A stretch of 64,000 nucleotides of DNA, taken from the NCBI GenBank assembly GCA_003439945.1, contig QVRM01002104.1, forward strand, positions 264,501 to 328,500. Reading direction: 5' to 3'. The first letter of the stretch is position 1. Each line of letters opens with the position of its first letter. Origin of the DNA: Dermanyssus gallinae. Lineage: Eukaryota > Arthropoda > Arachnida > Mesostigmata > Dermanyssidae. Shown here in pieces: positions 34,201-45,295 of this stretch. The notes under the pieces were generated by a model that saw nothing but the letters and a program-made list of their open reading frames with translations, searched no databases and was not told where the DNA came from. The translations under genes were made by a program, and so were the position numbers.

Positions 34201-36925
34201 AAGGAGGCATATGACAAGTGTTGTAAGATAGGGAGGGGAGTTCAAAAGGGAGGAGAACGAGGATGGTGGAGTGACGAAATAAATACGGCAATAATGGAAA
34301 GGAAAAGGTGGAGTAAGGAGCATAGAAAGGTAATGGGAAGGGACACAGATAAGGCAGAAAAGTATTGGGAAAATTACAAGGAAGCCAAGAATAAAGCTCA
34401 AATGTTAATACAGGATGCAATAAAAAACGCAGACGAGAGAGAATTTAACAGGATTTTAGGGGCCCCCAAGGGCCAGCGAGCCAAACAGTTTTGGGACTAT
34501 GTCAGACAGGAAAAAACAAGGATGACAAATAACGTCCAGGACAGAACATACACAATAGATGAAATGGACACCGCGTTACAAGCACTATTTTTTACGACTA
34601 ACGTGAGCAGTATAGAAAAGACAAGAACTAGCACAGAAATTACAACCACAGCAGACGAGATCGAAAGCGTGTTAAAGACAATGAATCCAAAAACGGCGTG
34701 TGGTCTTGACGGGATTTCGGTAGGAATTGTACAGGCTTTGGGAAAAGAGTACGTGCATTATCTAACGAAGCAATTTAATAATATATTTGGAGGGGGAAGA
34801 ATCCCGGAGGGTTGGCGCAAGGGAAGAGTTTCTCTTATTCCCAAGGAGGGGGTAGATAATGACACTCTACAAAATAGGCGACCGATCACAATTACACCTA
34901 TAGCGTATCGAATATTTATGCAAGTGTTTAAGAATAGGATGCAGAGTATTCTGGAGACAAATGAGAAAATAGGAGAATGGCAATGCGGATTTAGGAAAGG
35001 ATATAGGCTAGACGATCACCTTTTCCTACTAAGTCAGGTTGTCGAAACATCGAGATTGCGGGGACAAGGGTGTGTGGCAGGATTTTTAGATCTTAAGAAA
35101 GCATATGATATGGTGGACAGAACAAAGTTGTATAAAATTATGCTAGAGGAGGGTTTGGAGAGAAGTTGGGTAGAGTTGCTGGAAGAAATTTACAGAAATA
35201 ACACGGTAAGAATAATAATAGCAGCCGAAAAATCTAGAGAGTTCATAGTCGCTAAGGGGGTCAGGCAAGGCTGTCCGTTGTCATCGGTTATTTTTTTGAT
35301 GTATATAGAGAGAATAGCGCGAAGGATTAATAAAACGGGTTTAGGGTGGCAGATAGGGGAAAAAGGTGTATATATCAAGACACCTGTGCTGCTGTTTGCT
35401 GATGATATGGTAGTGTTAGGGCGGGGCACTAGCGAGGTTCAACAAATGTTGAATGCATGTGGGGAAGCAGCGGAGGAACTAGACATGGTGTTTAATGAAA
35501 AAAAGAGCGCAATTTTAGTATTTAACGGAATTAGGGAGGTAAGAAAGCTTGTAGTACAGGGGAAGGAATTGGAGTATAAAAGTGAGTACAAGTATCTTGG
35601 GGTGACAATGACTACAGGGGGGAATTATCTAGAAAAAGAAGAGATATTACGGAGGAAGAAAGCTGAAAGAGGAAGAAATGCAGTAAGGTGTAAGGGCCTC
35701 TGGGGGTTTAACAAATATATAGTAACAAGGAATATATGGAAGGCCATGTATGTGCCAGGATTGACCTTTGCTAACGCCTCTCTGGTCCACAGCGCGGGGT
35801 TAGGAAAGAAGTTAGAAACAATACAAAGAGAAGTGATAAGATTTGCATTGGGTTGCCGTTTTAATTGCGCTAGGGAATTTCTTGAGGGCGAAGGAGGAAT
35901 GTCAAAATTTATACAAAGGGAAGTACAAAGTAAGCTAAGATTTAGTGTTAGGATTAAAAGTGTCACAAATAAAAGATGGGTTAAACAGATGCAGCTGGTA
36001 AAGACGGCACTAAAGATGAAAACGAAGTGGGATCGCAGAGTAGAATTTGCAGCTAGGGAGATTGGGTACAATAGTCAGCAATGGGCCAGAGCGGGAATAT
36101 CGGAGAAGATGGTGAAATCGAGGGTGAACAAGTCATATACAGGCAAATGGAAATTGGCGATGGGTTCCAGATCGAGTTTGGCAAGTATATATGGAAAGGA
36201 AAAGACGGAAAGGGGCGGGGTAGAATGGGTATACGATAATTCAAAAGCGAGCGGGCTATTGGCAGATGCCAGGGCAGGGATGTTGGATACAAGGATACAA
36301 AGAGCTAAATATATGGAGGGACAAAGTACAGAATGTCGAGCATGTGGACTAGGGAATGAGTCAATTGAGCATATTGTTAAAGAATGTACAGCCCTAGGGG
36401 GAAGCAGAGATATAGAGCTGTCGGATGCCCTAGCTCTAGGACCAAACGTTAGAAAGGACCTGGTCGATATTACAAAGAAGAGGCTGTCCCAATGGAAAGC
36501 AAATACTCAGTAGGTATGGAAGTGTACATTGATTATTCAGATGCATAGGTAACATATATGCTGCCGCTCTAAGCGCCCCTGATAAAAAAGGGTGACATGT
36601 GTATTTAGGTATGCATGCCAAGCGAATAATAAATCAATCAATCAATCAATGGCCAAAACGCAAAAACGTGTGGGGCGATGTGCGCCAGTAACTTGCCGGT
36701 AGAGCGGAATGATGAGCAAAGGGGCTAGAAGCACGTACTGGAACGCGCACGCCAGATACCATGTCGCCACGAGGCACTGTAATAGAAATGTGCAGCCACA
36801 GAGAGCAGTGGTAGAACGTCAACAGCGAAACCAGCCATTAAACGCAAGTTGTGGCCTCAGCATATCGGGACCTAGCTCACAACGACGAGGGCATTAAGAG
36901 CAGCCGCTGTGACAACGGGGCAACA

Positions 36926-36983
<58 letters not shown>

Positions 36984-39299
36984 TGTAAGAATTTATTTAT
37001 TACGTGTTAAACAATGTTACAGTTGTGAGGTCTGAGCGTTATGTTGCAATTTCCTTAAATAATTATTTCAATCGATGGCGCCCAAAACAGATGCCGCGTC
37101 GACATAAATATCAACAACAACAACTACGGCGGTAACTCTAGCACGAGGTCTGCCAACGACAAGCAGGAACTCAGTAGTGTAGCCAGCGTCTTCGCGCAAC
37201 ACGCGTTGTCGGCCATTGTCTGCCCCATACCATGTCCTGATTGCTGAAGATGTTGTTCATGAAGAGGAGGTTCGACCACCATTTCGACTCGCACAATTCG
37301 ATTTCCTTGGAGAGAACGTCCCGCCAGAACGGCCCGTCGCCGACCAGCGGCAAGATGAACAGAAGACCCATGATCGCCAGAAGGGGTGGTAGCATCCTGC
37401 AAGAGCAACGGCATTAGCGCAGTAACGTCGAAACTACGTCGTGGACGTCGCCACCGTGCATATCATACCGTTCTCTGTTCTGCATAAGTAACTTGTTTTT
37501 GTTTTTTGTTTTAGAGGACTAACTGGAAAATGCGGTTGCACACGCGAACATCGCAGGAGGGAACTCCCTTCCTGCAAGTGCGGCCGGGTAGTGTGGGACT
37601 CCAATCCCATGACTAAAAACCAGTCATGTCCCCGTCCCCCCGGCTCACTGGGAACTGCTTGGGCATAACATCGCACAGTCATAAGTAACTTATCAGTCGT
37701 GTCCAAACGTCTAGTTTGACTGAGCAGTACCTGTTCGCTTAGCCTATCTTGCCACATAGCCACGCATTTGGCGTGATTGTTCATGTTCTCCTCCAAACAT
37801 GTGCTGACTTGTGTCCTTCGTTTTCCCTTTCTCTTGCTGTTTTTGCTTTTATCTCGGATTTTTTTCTCTTTTCAAATTATTTCGTACTAATTTTCAGAAA
37901 AAAACGACAGTCAATTTACGTATGTCAGCAGTTGTCATAAAATTTGATAGATGCGAGTTCTGAACAGTTATTCTTCAGTACTATTTCTTAGGTTAGAAAG
38001 CGACGGGTACGCAAATCAAAGGCCGTTGACTTACGTGAAATTGTCGGGGACTGTGCACCGGCATTAAAAACAGTTATTTTTTTGGGATTAATGAAGACGG
38101 CGTGCTTCAACTTTGATTATTGGAAAATGCAAGTAAAAATAAAGCGTTCAAAATAAGTCAATGCGCTGGAGATGATTGAAATGATTGTTTGCATCGTGAG
38201 ATGAAAGTAGCCGAAGGCAGGCGCGTGACACAACTGATATTGAATTGGCATCCCAGCAACTTATAGGGGTTCATATTATCCTGCACGAAAAATTTGAAAT
38301 TAAAAAGAACTGTGCATGCCGCGTGCTGTTGTTGGCCATTGGTCAAACCCGCAAGCGAAAAAAACACTTCCCAGAACTTTTTGTGGGCGCTTAAGCGCAA
38401 TCCACAAGACTTTTAGCGTTGATACGTGATCGTGGCCAAGACCTGGGTCAACCCACAACTGTGCACCCGAGTCTAAACAGCATCAGTGAAAGCAGTGGAC
38501 AGTGCCTAGTCAGGCGGCAGAAAGTGCATGTGTTCTTTCATTTCTATTTATCTTGTCAAAGAGCTTGGTAGATGAGGTCAACAAGCTTCGAGCTGGAACT
38601 AGTCTATATGGTGGAAAGCAAATAATCATCGGTAACGTCTGTCGTTACATTGTTCTTTGTTCTGCCAACATTCTCACTACTAACCTCCAGTATTTGTTGA
38701 AAATGAAAGACAGAACTTTCATTCTTCCGCCGGTCTCTTCAAACTCACGCCACTGCGAATACATAATCAGCAGACCGCTGCAAAAAGAAGAGGCGACTAC
38801 GATTATAGGTAAGCACTGATTTGTAACTATGTATTACATGCTAGTATTACCAATAAATATATATTTCTACAAATACTGCAAACATAAAAAACAGATTTTA
38901 TTGTTTAGAAATTTACAGAACTTTACATTTTATTTTGATTTTTAACGGCCAAAATTGAAAGGTAAACTAACATTGGTAGAAACACATTTTAAGGCAACAA
39001 AAGCAAAATGTCACTGCAATATGTAGAGATATAGAATTCACATAATAACAAGGGTTAATATTTAGATACAAATATGACGCCAAAAAGACACAGTTTGTTA
39101 TCTAGAGGTACTGACCTTAGCAAAAAGAACGAGTCAACGCTGAACGTGAAATTAAGGATCGACGACATAAACAGGCTTCCTGTCAACATTTGATGTCCAT
39201 TTAGAATCGAACCTGCAAGTAACAATGTAAGCAATAACGTCTGAACATGTTGCGGGTGTATAACAGCTAAAATGCTAAGCATAGGTGCACCCCAGGGTG

Positions 39300-39397
<98 letters not shown>

Positions 39398-40128
39398 GAC
39401 ATTCAAGTGCAAATATCCACCAGTTGGGTATTCTCTATTTCCTCTCTAAGCCCGTAAGGTTGTTTTATCACATGTTCCCATTGCTTTAGGTGGATTAGAT
39501 ATTTGATGAATAGTTTCCACAATAATCGGAACTCGTAGCGTTTCCGTGTTGAACATTAGAACATTGGCCGACAACAATTACCAATTGTTGCTGACAGATA
39601 ATTTACAGTTGCTGATGGGCAAAACGATTTATTTTATTTTAATCGTGTTTCTCTCTCGTGTTTAGATTGCAGTAGACGATGTTTGAGACGCGTCGCATCA
39701 TATGTATCGTATACGATGGTGCGCGCCACTCGACTTACTGAATGCCTGGATGTTCTCGACGAAGAAGTACGTATGGCCGAATATCACCCATACCATCGAG
39801 ATCGAGCGAATACCGTCGAGGACGGCCAAATTCGAGGCGCGCGCTGACCGTAACCCAAGCAGCTCGACGATGTTGCCCTGCAGCGAGAAACAACGCAACA
39901 GGCGGACCAGCGGCGAGTAGTCTGCAAGGACATCAACCGCAACACCTCAACAGCTAAGTTAAAATGGAGAAAGCATAACAGGGAAACTAACTTATGCACT
40001 ACGCAGGTCTGTATGTAGGTCCAGAGAAACCTCATAAATAAATCAGTAAATACATGAATTGTCCTAATTTGAAGTGAAATAAAGGTGTTATGCAGCATAT
40101 ATATATATAATATAATATATAATATATA

Positions 40129-40200
<72 letters not shown>

Positions 40201-41611
40201 GCTAAAAAAATGAAGCCAGCAATAGAAAGCCAAACGGGCCACCCTGGATATTGGACAAAATCAGTACTCCTTAATCTCAGAAAATGTTACAGCCTTAAGC
40301 ACGGTTCGGTCATCATTCGCGCAACTGTGCAACAGGCCACGGGGCTATTCTCAGCAATACCTACACCGCATCAGTAAATTTGACCTCCCATATGCCGTAC
40401 GCACAACCCAGGAAGGGCTGACGATGTAAGGCATTGCTACGAACGCTGTGCATTGTTCAGTACCGAGCAAGAACTACTGCCTCGGAACCTACGACTAGAA
40501 AGTCCCCTGACTGCTGGCAGGAAGATTCGCAGAATTTGTCTCCGAGGCAAAAATAACCGCCACACAGGGTCTAGCAGACTTAATGGTAAGCTAAGGTGGC
40601 CAGGGTCAATCTCGAGAAGACACGCGGCCACCCCCGATTAGGGCATCATGCATTTAACCATGCATGTACCACAATGCATTTTAATCTCTGTTACAAAATG
40701 TTGCCAAAAATGATATATATATATATATATATTAGCGTCACTCACCAACTTCGGTTCCATTAAGAGCGGCCTCTTTAGTAGCCTTGGCCACATTATCCGC
40801 AGGCCAGTAAATCTCTATGAAAGTTCCAAGCGTGACCAAAGCGACCATAATGCCGGCTACGACCCTAGACAAAAGTCAGGTAAGATAAGAAATATATTAC
40901 AAACATTAAAAAACCACTGCCTCCATCTCATAAGATGTCTTGTGAAACACTGAACATTTTCACGATACAAGTGAAGTGCTCGCAGCAGCAGCAGCAGCAG
41001 CATTAGCAGTATTAATAACAACAACACAACATCCAATTATGAAGTATAGTATAAAGAGCAAATCTAATTCTAATAACATTGTGTAATAGTATACGTGCGC
41101 TGTGCTTAATAACAATAATGAAATCGTTGTCAAAACCGTACATAATGGCCAACTGCAGGCTTGAAATGGTGACCTCCTCACGAGTCTCGCAACGCACCAC
41201 ACTGCCTTGAAACTCAATGCCTCGTAGTAGATGCTGAAGCACCTGCGAGAGAACCCATTAAGTGATCTGGTCAGAGGTTTGTCATGTCCGTGTCGTGTTT
41301 TGTGTCTGCTGTTGTTGTCACTGTTGTTGATAATAATTTCACACTATTTGTTTATGTATTTATTCAAAACGTCCACTAAACCACGGTCTGAATTATTGGA
41401 AAAAAATATCTACTGTGGATGTATCAGAATATAGGCAAACTCAATTCGTCATTCCAACATAGAAACGAGCGCGATAAACGCGATATAAACGTCACTTACC
41501 ATATCGATGTCGTTTTCGGTGCATATCGAAGGCACGCACACTCCCAGCCGGTATCCCACATGGCTACCGGGTATTCGCAATGACAACCTCGCAATCTACA
41601 ACTCGATATGA

Positions 41612-41681
<70 letters not shown>

Positions 41682-42362
41682 ACTATTACTATTATTATTA
41701 TTATTAATTAATGACGACCGCCGAAAAGAAGCGACAGCAGGTTTCAAAAAAAAAACTTTAAAAACGAAGAAACACAAACGAAAACAATCTCAACGTAGAG
41801 TAGCGACTGATCGAGCGGCAAGCATATAGTGGACAGAAAATTGGCGTAATGATCAGACGTATTTCTCTCCCTCTTCCCCACTCCCGCCTCTCTTTCCCAC
41901 TCCCGCCTCTCTTCCCCACTCCCGCTTCTCTTGCCTCTGTCTCTCTCTATCACTCTCTCTCGAGACAATCTATGGAAGTGGGCCGGCTCATGTGCACGTA
42001 CCATCTCGCTGTTGAGATATGCTCCTAGCTCGCGGACGGCGTGACTGTGGTTATGGAACAGTTCGATAAACTCGAAGTTTGGCGCCAGCTGCAGTGTGCA
42101 ATACGACCCGACGAAGGCCACCTCGGGTTCGTCGCCGGCGACTTCGGATGAGCCCAACGGATGGGCCTTGTGCACCTCGTCCTCTGCACTGCCACCACCT
42201 CCTGCATCGTGAGAACTTTCTTCGGCACTTGCGCTTCCGCCGTCGACGGTCTCAGGCGCCGTAGCAGCGGCAACAACGGAAGCAGGAGCTGTTGTATCTC
42301 GCCTAGCTCTTGGGTAACGGACGCCGCCTGCGTGTGTAGATAGAGTAAACGTTGCCGCTCTT

Positions 42363-42397
<35 letters not shown>

Positions 42398-42835
42398 AAG
42401 ATACTTAACAGTAAAATGCTAGCAACCGTAGCTTGAAACGCTAAAATAAGTAAGTTTCTCAATTCAATTAGGCTCCGCAATCGTAGCCAAACAAATTACG
42501 TTACAGAAGGAAGCAATGCAGCGATACGGTGATACCTCGACGCTTATTAGTGGTGAAGCTTTTTAATTGATTGGCCGCTGTGCGTACGAACAGCACAGGC
42601 ATGATATACTGCTAATTGACGACCCGTGGCTGATTTCAGCGGTTCAGTGTGGCGCAATTAGAAACGAAGAAAGAAGAAATCAGATAAAAGCGACATTATT
42701 TATCTGTTTATTGATCGGGGTACTTACTGTCGGAGTGTTTCCAGGCGACGGTAGAGAGGCACTCGTCATACGAGCCGAGAAATGTTAGAGTTCCTTCAAG
42801 CAGACCCGATGCTGGTTTGCCCGTTGCGTCGGCCA
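29428..42835 (-). CDS. NRF-6-like (nose resistant to fluoxetine) transmembrane acyltransferase, 15 exons, N-terminus missing
   Basis: Exons in transcript order: 42835-42728, 42327-42002, 41595-41500, 41242-41142, 40864-40746, 39921-39739, 39212-39116, 38777-38685, 37396-37231, 36776-36697, 32281-32162, 31475-31355, 30608-30425, 30123-29981, 29670-29428. All join in phase (2178 nt after the first split codon, about 725 aa plus stop). The first three exons carry the NRF domain ([32 protein letters not shown]). Later exons carry the acyltransferase-3 domain: [20 protein letters not shown] with its family His, [45 protein letters not shown], and the C-terminal VEGP. About ten hydrophobic segments are visible. 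Worm relatives act in lipid/yolk and drug uptake; the substrate here is unknown. All introns are GT-AG except one GC-AG. The start codon exon(s) are not identified; an exon ending in phase 1 is needed upstream. Confidence 0.88.
29748..29930. repeat. (TATATT)n hexanucleotide microsatellite
   Basis: About 180 bp of TATATT units with occasional slips. It opens all three forward frames as alternating I/F and Y/L, which is an artefact. It lies in the last NRF-6 intron. Confidence 0.95.
32567..33298 (+). pseudogene. ORF1, SGNH-hydrolase (esterase)-like protein, 5' part lost and frameshifted
   Basis: Reads [20 protein letters not shown], then [11 protein letters not shown], then [11 protein letters not shown] around residues 85-95; the D-G-V-H matches the catalytic Asp/His block of SGNH hydrolases, as found in ORF1 of CR1/L2 elements. 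The C-terminal third is Arg/Gly-rich and presumably binds RNA. Just upstream, KFVIWG in another frame followed by GLVDVF in this frame is the remnant of the block that is normally GG(T)ND, so a G-run slip has broken it. The Ser block is missing (5' truncation). Confidence 0.6.
33295..36513 (+). CDS. ORF2, APE endonuclease / reverse transcriptase, intact
   Basis: 1072 aa with no stop; ATG at 33295 overlaps the ORF1 stop. Endonuclease motifs: [38 protein letters not shown] motifs: [60 protein letters not shown], and FADDMVVLG with A702-D703-D704. A C-terminal zinc knuckle, [18 protein letters not shown] (C-x2-C-x8-H-x4-C), follows. In this class ORF2 nicks DNA and copies its RNA into the nick. 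All catalytic motifs are present, so this copy could be young. Confidence 0.88.
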   Translation: MKVGLRCKRGSRAKEKPRSNVPFERVAMLNMRGGRRRGKWEELYKLLTIRSVDIMIVTETHLREMEVPPGLKGYNWYGTNRNTDNGENRFGGVGILTRDAILCEEVVNAKMKDLVVIEIRMEGTIGAVMGVYRAPSNTEEEDDQLFERVYKVMEEYQDKGGVICLGDWNAHIEQLDGREDRAGRRLIQLAESSEAQILNLDPRVEGRYTYTQGDRKSCVDYVLTKGKIDKWVEEIKIDEEKTYNVGSDHNWVEVSGRKKKPGRVVVQKKCLDKHEWAQKVEYIKQLLVANGERQVDEMHRNIKEAYDKCCKIGRGVQKGGERGWWSDEINTAIMERKRWSKEHRKVMGRDTDKAEKYWENYKEAKNKAQMLIQDAIKNADEREFNRILGAPKGQRAKQFWDYVRQEKTRMTNNVQDRTYTIDEMDTALQALFFTTNVSSIEKTRTSTEITTTADEIESVLKTMNPKTACGLDGISVGIVQALGKEYVHYLTKQFNNIFGGGRIPEGWRKGRVSLIPKEGVDNDTLQNRRPITITPIAYRIFMQVFKNRMQSILETNEKIGEWQCGFRKGYRLDDHLFLLSQVVETSRLRGQGCVAGFLDLKKAYDMVDRTKLYKIMLEEGLERSWVELLEEIYRNNTVRIIIAAEKSREFIVAKGVRQGCPLSSVIFLMYIERIARRINKTGLGWQIGEKGVYIKTPVLLFADDMVVLGRGTSEVQQMLNACGEAAEELDMVFNEKKSAILVFNGIREVRKLVVQGKELEYKSEYKYLGVTMTTGGNYLEKEEILRRKKAERGRNAVRCKGLWGFNKYIVTRNIWKAMYVPGLTFANASLVHSAGLGKKLETIQREVIRFALGCRFNCAREFLEGEGGMSKFIQREVQSKLRFSVRIKSVTNKRWVKQMQLVKTALKMKTKWDRRVEFAAREIGYNSQQWARAGISEKMVKSRVNKSYTGKWKLAMGSRSSLASIYGKEKTERGGVEWVYDNSKASGLLADARAGMLDTRIQRAKYMEGQSTECRACGLGNESIEHIVKECTALGGSRDIELSDALALGPNVRKDLVDITKKRLSQWKANTQ
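36651..36696 (-). other. Intron start between GC donor and retrotransposon tail
   Basis: Only 46 nt of host intron separate exon end 36697 from the (AATC)n tail. Confidence 0.6.
36928..36979. repeat. (TA)n microsatellite in NRF-6 intron
   Basis: Perfect TA run between exons at 36776 and 37231. Confidence 0.95.
37490..37690 (-). mobile_element. R1-like element 3' UTR fragment
   Basis: Matches the sequence at 61390-61530 and part of 62330-62430 (- strand shared core: GGTTTTTAGT..GGG...GAGTCCCACACTAC, GGGGACATGACT). At 61.4 kb this lies just 3' of an R1-type ORF, so it is read as that family's 3' UTR. Confidence 0.5.
39303..39393. repeat. (TA)n microsatellite in NRF-6 intron
   Basis: Long TA array with one ATGAATA interruption. 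Confidence 0.95.
40098..40198. repeat. (TA)n microsatellite with (TAATA) prefix in NRF-6 intron
   Basis: Starts as ATATAATATATAATATATAA units then pure TA. Confidence 0.95.
40310..40660 (+). pseudogene. R1-like retrotransposon C-terminal fragment in an NRF-6 intron
   Basis: Broken + strand frames read [20 protein letters not shown] then [10 protein letters not shown], and [18 protein letters not shown]. The same C/H pattern appears in the 62.6-62.8 kb fragment (CRMCNSGEADNVRHCYERR). It is antisense to the host gene and non-functional. Confidence 0.5.
41608..41708. repeat. (TTA)n microsatellite
   Basis: About 75 bp of perfect TTA followed by interrupted copies, 13 bp from the acceptor of an NRF-6 exon (41595). 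Confidence 0.95.
41870..41960. repeat. CT-rich minisatellite (CCCACTCCCGCCTCTCTT, about three copies)
   Basis: Imperfect units of about 20 bp, then (CT)n, immediately downstream (in gene sense) of the NRF-6 exon ending at 42002. Confidence 0.85.
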
Positions 42836-44190
42836 CTGCAACGTATGACACGTACAAGCATAATAAATATACAGACATTTCTATTAGGCTGACCAATTTT
42901 GGCTTGCTAAGTGCTCATAATAACAGAACCGGATTTTAATGGTAATGCACCACCGCACTTTTCGAGACATATGGGTTTCCCACGTTGCGTGCCTAATATT
43001 TTTTTTTACAAAACTGATCAACGCTTCGTGTATACAGTTCTCCTTAGTGTAAATTCTCCCGAAAAGTGAGCGGACAATTGTTTTCTTTCACGATACGCAG
43101 TATCGTGAACTTCAGTCGCATATCTACACTGAAAAAGAAGAAAGCAGATCTACACTCAAAGAAACCAGAACGCGTCGTCATTCAAGATTTGTTTAATTTC
43201 GGATTTCGCTCAGCTCCCTACACTCATCGCCCATCTTACCTCGATATAGTATTGCATTTGTGAACAAAACAAAACATTTTATTCAGTTCGTTTACCTGAA
43301 ACCATTATTGGCAGTATGCGTACGGACATGAACACATATAGTTTACAATTTGTTGAGAATGCTTTCTGATGTTCCGACAGGGCACATTGTCCCATCTGTA
43401 CAATCTGTATAGTTTCGTCAAACCAAGACCACCATAGAAGTGTATGCCATTTCAACCTTGCACACTTTGTGCAAACCACCTCCCGCAGACTCGGAGAAGA
43501 ATGGCAAGCTTCGGTTTGATTTGAAGTGCACTCCTCTTCGCCGTGTTTACATAGCCATATCGCAATTAGGCTGTAAAATCCACTGGCTTTACTAGCAGTT
43601 TGTTGCGAAATCAATGTACCGCATTTCTAGCATACAAATGTATAGTCACTTTAAAAAAACTCTTCACTTCCTCCCAGCCGCCGTACTGTATTGCAGGAGT
43701 TTTGTAGATTACGGGTGATACTGCTCGTATCCTTTGTTCATATTTCACTCGAAACTCAAAAAAAAGAAAAATGTCAGCGTAGCCTGGAAATTATACCGGC
43801 AGGCGTGCTCTTTAAGAACTGGTTCCGTGCTGCCAGGCTGTAGGTTTACCAATTTAAAGTAAAGAAGCAGCAGACATTTTAGAAGCGTGACCTTGGCCTT
43901 GTCTAAAGCCTTGACCTCCACTAGAGTGAGGATGAGTTTGTTCCAGACATTCTGTTATGCACTGGCAGCTATATTAATGCCACGTTAAGAGTAGAAAGCG
44001 AAATGGCCGGGTGTGGACGGCATCAAGATAGCACTTTAAAAAATCCTCTGTGTTATGTATGAATAAATGAAATGAAATATGAGACCGGAATGGAATGCCA
44101 CTAGAAAATATTGCCCCGGTATGTGAATATTGGGCACTTCGCACGCGCTTATTGGTAAAGTATGTAAATAAAAGAAAGTTCATTCGGATT
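42836..44190. other. Upstream intron/intergenic sequence of the NRF-6-like gene; no exon recognised
   Basis: I searched the - strand here for the missing exon (phase-1 donor after a WAL-type motif) and found none. A - strand open frame at 43614-43279 (111 codons) has no recognisable domain. Confidence 0.4.
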
Positions 44191-44440
44191 GTATCGACAC
44201 ATATCAATAAACCGGCAAATAACACTTAAACTCGATAGTAGTAACGTACAACAAGTATTTAGATATAAATGCTTAGATGCAGAGCTTGACCCCTTACTGA
44301 CATGCCGAAATCACACCTTACATACCATAATGATGAAATTTAAACAGATTGTGTCTCACTTGGGAAAACTACACAATCTGGGCGTATCGTCTGATGTGAT
44401 GATGATGATTGATAAATCCTTATTATTAATTATATAATCT
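44190..44440 (+). pseudogene. Non-LTR RT thumb fragment
   Basis: Reads RQITLKLDSSNVQQVFRYKC, then LDAELDPLLTCRNH, then IVSHLGKL..LGVSSDVMMM and IDKSLL. This is the 'KYLG(V).(L)D..L.W..HI......K......L..L' thumb segment of jockey/CR1-like RTs. Stop at 44437. Confidence 0.6.
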
Positions 44441-45206
44441 TTACATAGACTAATTAAGTATCCCTGCATGTAAAAACTTTCGTGGCATGTTCTCCCGATG
44501 TATCGGCATATAGGCATGTTGGATACATATAAATATATGCATATATACGCACACGGATGCTCTGTATGAAGCGTGGACTATTGGGTGAAGATTAACCCAA
44601 ATAGCGAGTGGACTCTACTGTCTGTTCGTGCACGTAGTGCATGTAAATACATGCATTCTCAGTTGCTCACATGAGCAACGGATGGCTGACTGGCCGGAGC
44701 GGTCTAGAATAGTTTGAAAAAATGAATATGCGAAAATGAACAATTTTTGCATATTTCTTTCAAACTAGATTAAATTGGATCCCTTCTAGATGCTTGTACA
44801 TGTGGCGGCCGATGACCATGCTCATTATAATTATAGTGGACTCATTCGTGGTCTGTCTATCAACGCACGTCACGCTGTGACACTTCGTCACCGCAAAGTG
44901 TCGACAAGAATCAATCATGTTATCAATCAATACGACATAGGCGGCACAAACCTCTTGGCGATGATCGCCCGGTTGTGCAGCATTGCCGATAAAAGAGCGA
45001 ACAGCTACATCAACAAAATCACCGTGATTTCAACACCGCATGCGCATCATCGAAAGTTTCCCTCAATAACGACAACAACGTGACGAAAAAAAAAAACAAT
45101 AACACCAGCAACACAACGACAACAACATCAACAACGCCGCAACAAACGACAACAATAGCAGCAACAACAACAACAACAACAACAACAACGTCATGATAAA
45201 CCTTAC
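44441..45206. other. No gene recognised; (AAC)n at 45119-45188
   Basis: Short perfect palindromes near 44638-44683 (TGCATGTAAATACATGCA and GTTGCTCACATGAGCAAC). A + strand frame at 44790-45083 (97 codons) is not recognisable. Confidence 0.5.
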
Positions 45207-45295
45207 CGCTGGGAGTCAGCAGCCATGCCGCCACAAATGACGGTTATGAAAACCCTCGCTGTCTCAACATGTTTGGACCCTTTGAGGCGATCCAT
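45207..45295 (-). CDS. Possible upstream start-codon exon (signal-peptide-like) for the NRF-6-like gene
   Basis: On the - strand ATG at 45295 opens 29 codons (MDRLKGSKHVETARVFITVI then CGGMAADSQ) to a good donor, CCCAGCG|GTAAGG. The stretch VFITVICGGMAA could be a short signal-peptide core, and it lies upstream of the NRF-6-like exons on the same strand. It ends in phase 2 whereas the first sure exon (42835) needs phase 1, so another exon would have to lie between. It could equally be chance. Confidence 0.25.

Larger units (their letters stand above)
32520..36650 (+). mobile_element. CR1/L2-type non-LTR retrotransposon, 5'-truncated, with intact ORF2
   Basis: ORF1 (SGNH-esterase-like) and ORF2 (APE endonuclease plus RT) overlap by ATGA at 33295-33298. 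The 3' end is an (AATC)n-type tail at about 36625-36650, characteristic of CR1/L2-like elements. The element interrupts an intron of the NRF-6-like gene in antisense orientation. A second fragment of the family is at 25268-25372. The clade call rests on the ORF1 esterase and tail type. Confidence 0.8.
32282..36696 (-). other. GC-AG intron of the NRF-6-like gene, containing a whole retrotransposon
   Basis: The upstream exon ends CTCTACCG|GCAAGT, a consensus GC donor. The downstream acceptor is CTGTTGCAG at 32282. Phase 2 on both sides gives an intact R codon. The only nearby GT (CAA|GTTACT) would break phase. The 4.4-kb intron is mostly a CR1/L2-type element in antisense orientation, starting about 46 nt from the donor, plus a (TA)n array at 32308-32330. 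Confidence 0.7.
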
